Below, piece after piece: positions 57,413-64,000 of a stretch of DNA of 64,000 nucleotides (position 1 is the first letter of the stretch; every line of letters starts with the position of its first letter). The notes below the pieces were generated by a model. The model did not search any database, was not told the DNA's origin, and saw only the letters and a program-made list of their open reading frames with translations. The position numbers and the translations under genes were made by a program. The stretch is from Botryotinia globosa. Lineage: Eukaryota; Ascomycota; Leotiomycetes; Helotiales; Sclerotiniaceae. The DNA lies in the NCBI GenBank assembly GCA_014898425.1, contig RCSZ01000005.1, positions 434,001-498,000 on the forward strand, written 5' to 3'.

Positions 57413-58258
57413 TTTGTTTTTTTCTTTGTGGGTGATAGACGCTGAAATCGAATGTATGTATATGTGGTTGGTTAAGTGGATTGATTGGTGGGTGATGAAA
57501 CTTGGTGGATTGGCGCAAGTTGTGACAAAATCGTGGGAGCTTGAAATTGATGAGCGAATCTATTAATTGATCAGAAGTTAATAAATTCAATTCAGTTCAG
57601 GTGTTCCTTAGCGTGAATGCGGGGTCAAGCGAGGATGTGAGGCTCTGCGGGCCGGAGATTTGCCGATGCATTCTCAACTTTGCTGTATGGAAAAGATATT
57701 ATTAATTACACTGGTATTTCCAAGTAGGAAGAGTAGGTATGAGAAACAACTAATGTGCACACTTTATTGTACGCAGTGCCTTTTCATTACTCAACACTGA
57801 GTCGAACAGACAATAGATAAATAAAGTAGAGTAAAGAAACAGTCAAGTCAGTTTACCAATTTCGATATATCTTATGACAAACTAAGCTTTGAATTTATCT
57901 TCTCGAATTCTCAGCCAGAAGATCACGGGGTAGCTCCTGCCTAATTGAGAACATAACGCTCTTTCCCAAAATGATCAGGGCAGGCAGTGAAAACATTATA
58001 ATCTCGCGCACTTTTCATTTCACCCCAATACTTCCATGGTCATGCATTGGTACTTCTTGTTGTCTATTCAGACTCTTCTCTTTTCCGAATATTTGTTTAG
58101 AAATACACTTCATTCAGCGTGAGGCGGACCGTTCCCCTATTCAAATTGCGAAATCATCACTTACTCATCACATCATTTCGAAGACACTTGCATCCCAATT
58201 TTATAGTCATTCCTCTCAAGAATCAGTTCCTTTTTTATCCTTCTCAATCGTTACAGGC
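57413..58258. promoter_or_regulatory. Divergent promoter region, SRP14 / nuclear unknown
   Basis: An 846-bp spacer. A frame starting at 57971 is continuous with the downstream gene but rich in Phe/Ser/Ile and unlike it, so it is read as leader. No other gene is seen. Confidence 0.5.
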
Positions 58259-59980
58259 ATGCCTGCCGCAAAGAAAGCAAAAACTCCAAAGTTGAATGAT
58301 GAGGAGAAGCCAAAAGATAACGTCCCAAAAGGTAGCAAATCGACGCCAAAAGTACAGGAATTCACTTCTGCCATTGAAACTAATGCACAAACAGATGTGT
58401 TTGCCACGCCGCCTGCAGTGTATCAACTTATTCAGTACTTTTCTGAGGAACAAATCGCACTGGTGTTATCAATCTTGAAAGCAAAGCCATATGAGATATC
58501 CATAAAAGGTACGATTAGCAATTTTCTACCATAGACTACACTAAATCGATTTAGATTATTTGGATGAGTTTCGAGAATCAATCAAACTAGAAGAATCACG
58601 AAGTAATCGTATAGTTGATTCGGGAGAGTTTTGGAAACGACAGTTCGAAGGTCAGTGTATTCTTGCAGATGAACTTCAGACTCGCATCGCAAGTCTACAG
58701 AAGGGACTACGACGCTGTCGCATTCCATCTATGACATCTTCATCTGAAGATTCTGAAGAAGAGGAAATTCCGAATGTCGCCCAGCGCTCCTCCGAGTCTC
58801 ATAATGACCACTCTTTGAAACCTGTCAGAAAGAAGAAAAGAAAAAGATATGAGAGTCTAGATACTGTCCCGAATGAGGACGATGAAATGGGAACTGATGC
58901 ATTGGCGTTGGCATATAATCATGATCATATGATGGTTGCCACTTATCGTAAGTCACAATACTTTCACCTTTCGCTTCGGTGTATCAGGTCGTCATGGTAC
59001 TTACACAAATTCCTGCAGTATACAGAATCAATCAGATTCGCCGATCTCTTCACGCCGAATCTGCACCTGCCTCGTGTCGCAAGCTTATAGAATTGAGTTG
59101 GAAGGCAATATCCGACTGCCTTCCCAAATACATTGGTGTCAGAGAAACAAACTACTATTCGAAAGATGTTAAATGCCTAGCGCATCTTGTGAGCGAGATC
59201 GCTGAATGCCATAAGAGCTGCGTTGAGGTTTCAACTGAACATTACAAAACTATCGCGGGAAGGGAGTTGGTGAGGAAATCAAATATTATACATTCCTTGT
59301 GCTCTTTCTTCGATAAAGCGTTGAACGAGATGCACAGTCTGTGTATTAAGAAAGCCAAACTTCCAATTCGTTCAGCCAATTCGATATCAGATCGGATGGA
59401 GATTTCTGCACACAACGATGAGCCCATGATGGTCCGCTTCGTTGCTAACCTCATGATTGGCATTCTGCGAAAAATCAGTTGGCAAAAAGAGAATGACCTG
59501 CATAAACAAATAATCGAAGGCATGCTAGCGATGACATTAAGTCATATCGGTAGATTGATCTCCGATATCGTGTTTGAAGAAGATGTTGCCGCTTCCAAAT
59601 TACCAGGAAACATTACTTCTCGAGATCCTTCCCTTAATTCAACAAAAAACGAGTCTTCTCTAAAGTCTAAATATCTTATTCACATACTTGAGATGGCACT
59701 CAAAATTCAAAAGGAAACTATGGGTGTTGGACCAACAGAAGAACTTCTGCAGAAAGCCAAAAGAAAAATACAGAATACACTCAAGAATAGTATAATTGGA
59801 GGAGGCTTATTGGGGTTGAAGTTGCCGGATCAAATTGCGGAGGAATCAATCGACATTCCGGAATTGAAAGGATTGAAAATGTATGGGAAAGAGTGGACTG
59901 TACAATGTGTGTTTACGATGATTGAAATGGATGAAGGCGAAGAAGGTGAGAAGGTAGGAGGGGAGCAAGTTTTAGGTTGA
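58259..59980 (+). CDS. Unknown nuclear-looking protein, three exons
   Basis: Exons 58259-58508, 58555-58947 and 59019-59980 with introns of 46 and 71 nt, 534 residues; both junctions are phase 1 and keep frame. I do not recognise the family. The N-terminus is Lys/Pro-rich (MPAAKKAKTPK) and probably disordered. Residues 50-140 are helical (TPPAVYQLIQYFSEEQ through FWKRQFEGQ). An acidic Ser cluster (SSSEDSEEEEIP, 144-155) is followed by a strong basic cluster KKKRKR (176-181), a typical NLS with a CK2-like acidic patch. The large C-terminal exon is helical with regularly spaced Leu/Ile. The ATG at 58259 is preferred over an in-frame ATG at 57971 because the sequence between has leader-like composition. 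Confidence 0.85.
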
Positions 59981-60745
59981 GATGGTTCAGGGTGATATAT
60001 TGGAATGGGAAGCTGGATCTCTGAGATTTAGATGAACAAACAGTGGAGATTGGGATTGGGAATATAGGAGAAAATCTAAATTACAAGAGCTGGATTCAGA
60101 AACAGATGTTCGGATTGCGGGTTTGTGCTGGGCTATATGGTTTTTAAGTTTGAGATATCACACAGAGGCTTATGAATCATATCTAGCTATTGCTCTGGGA
60201 TAATTTTTGGATAAATAACAATCTAATTCATGACAATTTACCGAATCATTTGCAAAGTTCGTCACTAGTCTTGGACGAACATGAGGTAATTCTGCGCTGT
60301 GATATTATGTGGTGCAATGTACGAATGAATGTGAATTGCACAGTATCAAGTTCAAAAGGACTGGATCAACTGAGTGGTAAATAATAGATAAATAAAAATC
60401 ATGTGCATATTTATCTGAAGAATGAGCTGGAAAAAATCTCCCCGATACCCAGCACTCATGAGTTCATCTTGACCCGATTACGCAGCGCAGGTCCCATCCA
60501 ATCCAACCATAACCAATCCAGTCCATTGCATTACCGTGTATTGAGTGCTCTTCCCAGTATTGCATTTCCCCTTGCAGTCCGAAAGTTCCTAGAATTAGTC
60601 GATGCGTTTCATATCATATCATACTACACGATAAACAAGATTCATTCCGATCCGACCCATCCTATCCATTCCATGTCCCTAACCATTCTGGTATACCCCA
60701 GCCCAATCCATGTCCGTTGTATCCTAACTCCTCAAAAGAAACGCC
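59981..60745. other. Convergent intergenic spacer
   Basis: 3' flanks of two convergent genes. It contains CCAATCCA- and CATATCAT-type simple sequence around 60495-60720. No gene is supported. Confidence 0.6.
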
Positions 60746-63562
60746 TCAATTCCCAGTCCACCGAGCTCTCTTAGCAGCATCTCTAGCTTCCTTCTTCGCG
60801 ATCCTAGCAGCATCTCTAGCTTCCTTCTTCGCTATCCTAGCAGCATCTCTAGCTTCCTTCTTCGCGATCCTAGCAGCATCTCTAGCTTCCTTCTTCGCGA
60901 TCCTAGCAGCATCTGTAGCTTCCTTCTTCGCGATCCTAGCAGCATCTGTAGCTTCCTTCTTCGCTATCCTAGCAGCTTGTCTAGCTTCTTTCTCTGCAGC
61001 TCTCTCTTCCTTTCTCAAGGCCATTTTTTCCTTCCACGCCTGAACCCTTGTCTTGTCTGGCTTCTGTGGGAGTTTAGCTTCAAGCTTTTGTGTCACTGCA
61101 GCTTTCTTACTCATAGCCACGGCAGCTCTACGTTCATATTCCTCAGCCTCTCCACTCTTTCCTTGCATCTTCAACCACAAAGACTTAGATCTGACTTGTG
61201 CTTTGAGGATACCCTCATCTAATGGGTTTCCCATGTTTTGTAAGAAGTGCAATTGATCCGCCATGGTCTTCTCTACACCTGCAAATTGCGAACCAAGTTC
61301 GACTGTAATGCGAGCACTGCGTTTGGCGGCCTCAAGAGTCATATCTCTCGCTGCGTTAGTAAGCTGAGCAGTGATTGATGACGCTCGCTCGAGAGCTTGA
61401 CGTTTCGCTTCGTCGATATTGGCTAGTTTCGACTGGGAAGATTGGCGTACATCTTTGAGAACCTTCTCAGCAGCGGCACGAACATCTGCAAGAGTTTGAC
61501 CATCAGCGATAACAGTATCCTCCTTAAAGAATGTGTAGAATCTGTCCAAAACATCTTGCATGGCTTGAAGAGAATTTGTTCCAAAATCAACTTGGAAGGT
61601 CTCGTTGATGCGTGGCTTCTTGGTGGTAATGATCGAAATGTTGAGAATGCCATGAGCCTCCTTCTTGGGAATCAATAACACAATCCCGTCGCTTGAACTA
61701 AAGGCACGCTCTGTATCGACTGTAGTATTGCCCCTAGTGATGTTGATCGACATTGCCAACTTGGTGAGCCAGCTAAGCTTCATTGCCCGGGGAATTCGAA
61801 TCAAAACTTCTCTGTCCCCCATGATTTCCGCTACACAGGAACTACACTTGCTCTCCGATTTGGACTTCTGTTGTTGGGCATGTGTAAGTTTTGAAAAGTC
61901 TACTTGAGGCTTTGAAAGTTCGTTCGGGGGCGTCGACTGTACAACAGAAGGTGTTGAAGTAATTGTGGCTTGAGTTGCAGAGAGGTTGGTCGCAAATGGT
62001 ACTGATGTTGGAGTTATCGGGCCCGCTGACATAGTTTTGCTGTTTATAGAGATTGCCGGCTGGTTATAAAATGGATAGGGCGAAAGGGTGGACGTGAAAA
62101 TGGCAGTCAGTACGCTCAGGACGAGCAAACCAAATGGGAGTAAAGATCTCCACTCCGCTAAGTAACGGGACCATCCTTTATTGACTGGTTTCTCTCGGTT
62201 CGCAGGAATCGAATAGGAACCAAGATTCTTGACAACACTAGGTAAACTTGCAGGCTCGTGAAGACCGGTCAAGTAAGCAAGATTTCTGTTCATCTGCCTA
62301 GCATCGATGTTCAGGAAAGACGTAAGATCTATTGGTAGACGTTGATGGACAATGCTTCCTCTGCCATTTGTTTCCCGGGATTCTAAGCACATATGAATAG
62401 AATGCTGATCTAAAGACATACATTGAGCTTTGTTGAATAACTGCTGGTGTGAGATCACAATCGATGGTATGGTGTGACGACTCATGAATTTTCTGGCGAT
62501 GGTTCTAGTGCGTCGTGCTTGTATATCGTCACTATCAGAGCAGTAGAATATTGCCACATGTGGTAATTCCCACTCCGGCTCAACAATAAAATGATCTCTC
62601 TCTGGGACAGAATGGTAGCTGTAGTGATCCTCGAGATTTAACTTGATGACATCTGGCTTTTGTGGTTGATCCTCGAATTCCAGGGTTTGAGCAGACAAAC
62701 AATCGTCAACCTTGATTTGGTAACCAGATGAGTGCATGAGTTCGATTTCCGGAGTTTTCTCTGAACCAAAAGCAGATACAGGCACAACATTGTATATTTG
62801 AGACGAGTTTCTACTTGAACGCTCCTGGCCTTCGACGGAAGCAGTGACAGAGCTTGCAATCTTGTGTATGATATCTTGTTTTGCAGAGTGGCTGCCTACA
62901 TAGAGGATGCGGAGTGGGTCTTTGGTCGATAAACCATGCTTGGTCATGGTTTGTCGAATTGTAAGAATTAATTGACTGGGTGGATTTTGCATGTTCAAAT
63001 CCCTCACGGAAGCGGCAGTTTGTTCTTCGGTGAACTCTGCCACTGTATGTTTGACTGATACATTCTCGGCTCCAAGGCTACCAAATGGTTCTTCAAATTC
63101 GATAGATTGTGAGAGCGGGGTATCGGAATCGTCATGCAAGACAGCAGAATTTCGACCGATGGTAGGATTATTGAAAGAATTATTGATCGAGTTATCCAAA
63201 CCAAAGGCAGGAATGGAGGAATCGTGTGTGTATTGATCCCCACTTTCATCACTATTCTCAGTATCTGCAAGGCTCTGCATATCGTCAGGACGACCAAACT
63301 CCACAGAAGCTATCGACTCGGTAGCATTCTCATCATGGCTCTCGTCATCTGTATCGACAAACTCATAAGTAGATTCGGAGAGGTGACTTTCATCAGATGG
63401 GGACTCGCTGAGGGTCGACATATTGTTGTTGGAAGATTGGGTTTCGACCCAAGTAGTTATTCTCGTATCGATAGATGGAGTAGGAAATCGAAAATGGTTG
63501 GAATGTTCTTCAGGATTTGGAGATGTCAAATCTAGAGGCGGGAGTCCGCTGGATGACTCCAT
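60746..63562 (-). CDS. Membrane-anchored coiled-coil protein with 11-mer repeats
   Basis: Single exon, 938 residues from the ATG at 63562; the frame stays open 15 codons further upstream but only to a TTG. Residues 1-200 are acidic and Ser/Asp/Glu-rich, probably disordered. A globular region follows (about 205-430) with PLRILYVGSHSAKQDIIHKI and PHVAIFYCSDSDDI, alternating beta and alpha patterns. One hydrophobic helix (about 474-494, FGLLVLSVLTAIFTS) is the only clear membrane segment. After it come a Ser/Thr/Pro linker, a second compact region, a coiled-coil stretch (about 695-780) and a Lys/Ala/Glu helix. That helix ends in six tandem copies of an 11-residue unit (AARIAKKEARD). The family is not recognised. 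The topology suggests a single-pass anchor with both large domains accessible. Confidence 0.88.
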   Translation of the reverse strand: MESSSGLPPLDLTSPNPEEHSNHFRFPTPSIDTRITTWVETQSSNNNMSTLSESPSDESHLSESTYEFVDTDDESHDENATESIASVEFGRPDDMQSLADTENSDESGDQYTHDSSIPAFGLDNSINNSFNNPTIGRNSAVLHDDSDTPLSQSIEFEEPFGSLGAENVSVKHTVAEFTEEQTAASVRDLNMQNPPSQLILTIRQTMTKHGLSTKDPLRILYVGSHSAKQDIIHKIASSVTASVEGQERSSRNSSQIYNVVPVSAFGSEKTPEIELMHSSGYQIKVDDCLSAQTLEFEDQPQKPDVIKLNLEDHYSYHSVPERDHFIVEPEWELPHVAIFYCSDSDDIQARRTRTIARKFMSRHTIPSIVISHQQLFNKAQCMSLDQHSIHMCLESRETNGRGSIVHQRLPIDLTSFLNIDARQMNRNLAYLTGLHEPASLPSVVKNLGSYSIPANREKPVNKGWSRYLAEWRSLLPFGLLVLSVLTAIFTSTLSPYPFYNQPAISINSKTMSAGPITPTSVPFATNLSATQATITSTPSVVQSTPPNELSKPQVDFSKLTHAQQQKSKSESKCSSCVAEIMGDREVLIRIPRAMKLSWLTKLAMSINITRGNTTVDTERAFSSSDGIVLLIPKKEAHGILNISIITTKKPRINETFQVDFGTNSLQAMQDVLDRFYTFFKEDTVIADGQTLADVRAAAEKVLKDVRQSSQSKLANIDEAKRQALERASSITAQLTNAARDMTLEAAKRSARITVELGSQFAGVEKTMADQLHFLQNMGNPLDEGILKAQVRSKSLWLKMQGKSGEAEEYERRAAVAMSKKAAVTQKLEAKLPQKPDKTRVQAWKEKMALRKEERAAEKEARQAARIAKKEATDAARIAKKEATDAARIAKKEARDAARIAKKEARDAARIAKKEARDAARIAKKEARDAAKRARWTGN
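60773..60985 (-). repeat. 33-bp coding minisatellite
   Basis: Six tandem 33-nt units plus partial flanking units, each encoding AARIAKKEA(R/T)D. Units differ at only a few positions (GCGATC/GCTATC and CATCTCT/CATCTGT), indicating recent expansion or homogenisation. Copy number is likely to vary between strains. Confidence 0.93.
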
Positions 63563-64000
63563 GTCATTAGCTTTTACGATATTATACCGGAACACGAATC
63601 TCGACAAGATGGTATGTGAAAGAAGTGAAATGTGAACGAAGGTCAGGGAGGTCGAATGAGCAAGCAGCTTTCAAGGACACGGGTAAATAACAAAGTCGAC
63701 AAGAAGAAGAGGCAGAAGATGACGAGGAAGAAAGAAAGAAAGAGGGAGACTCCTACTTCTTATTAATCTGAGCTTGATTAAGGTCAAGGATCCCCGAATG
63801 TATAAATTTCTATGGAGAAAGTAGACCGAGTGCCGTAGAATAATAATGGGGAGCAAGAAAGTGGGAGGAGTTAGTTAACTTTTAGTACTTGCCGAATCGT
63901 TTGCCTATTGGCAAATCGAGGTAGGTATGTACAGACAGTAGCCCGGGCTTTTGGTTGACCGTAGAGATAGAGATGGATCAGTGTAAGATTTGGAAGCTGG
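63563..64000. promoter_or_regulatory. Upstream region of the 11-mer-repeat gene
   Basis: Promoter and leader of the minus-strand gene ending at 60746. A purine-rich tract (GAAGAAGAGG through GAAAGAAAGA, about 63700-63755) is a CT-rich leader on the sense strand. No other gene is visible to the window end. Confidence 0.5.

Noticed and set aside
1..64000. tRNA, rRNA, CRISPR and bacterial-type operon features
   Set aside because: Looked for clover-leaf T-loop patterns, 5S-like internal boxes and regularly spaced short repeats. None was convincing; the genome is eukaryotic and intron-bearing.

Overview
The window is nuclear DNA of a filamentous ascomycete. Genes carry short introns (46-288 nt) with GTRAGT-type donors and CTAAC/CTAAT branch sites. 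There is a medusa-type conidiation regulator, and the one large repeat shows the transition-only damage expected of repeat-induced point mutation (RIP). The gene set and codon style fit Leotiomycetes, probably Sclerotiniaceae (Botrytis/Sclerotinia). That placement is recognition by eye, not a database result.

Layout. 1-8.7 kb is accessory: an IBR-like zinc-finger gene (minus strand), two tandemly duplicated multi-pass membrane-protein genes (plus), and a decayed MFS permease (minus). 8.7-21.1 kb has no convincing conserved coding gene. Its right half carries a series of consensus splice sites and pyrimidine-rich sequence, and reads as the promoter and spliced leader of the medusa gene (21.1-23.7 kb, four coding exons). 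26.3-28.2 kb holds a two-exon gene whose protein has a TET/JBP-like 2-oxoglutarate/Fe(II) dioxygenase signature, a C2H2 zinc finger and a SUMO-type tail. 29.0-38.8 kb is an AT-rich block with a complete but dead Ty3/gypsy chromovirus at its centre: 160-bp LTRs and a 5-bp target duplication GAGTA. 39-42.3 kb has a diverged 215-bp tandem duplication and a second IBR-like gene, paralogous to the first.

44-64 kb is a dense housekeeping segment: a DUF1308/UPF0415-family gene, a Cwf23-like J-protein, Iba57 (mitochondrial Fe-S maturation), Dcp2 (mRNA decapping), a DUF4112 membrane protein, the ribonucleotide reductase small subunit with MCB-like promoter boxes, SRP14, a nuclear-looking unknown protein, and a large membrane-anchored coiled-coil protein ending in 11-residue repeats.

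How it fits together. The right third is conserved core genome with no operon-like logic. The left two thirds are dynamic: duplicated gene families, a pseudogene, a very large regulatory region and a RIP-silenced retroelement. The most unusual item is the dioxygenase-like nuclear protein about 0.8 kb from the AT-rich RIPed block. Splice junctions were chosen by hand from consensus sites and reading-frame continuity and have not been tested against RNA.
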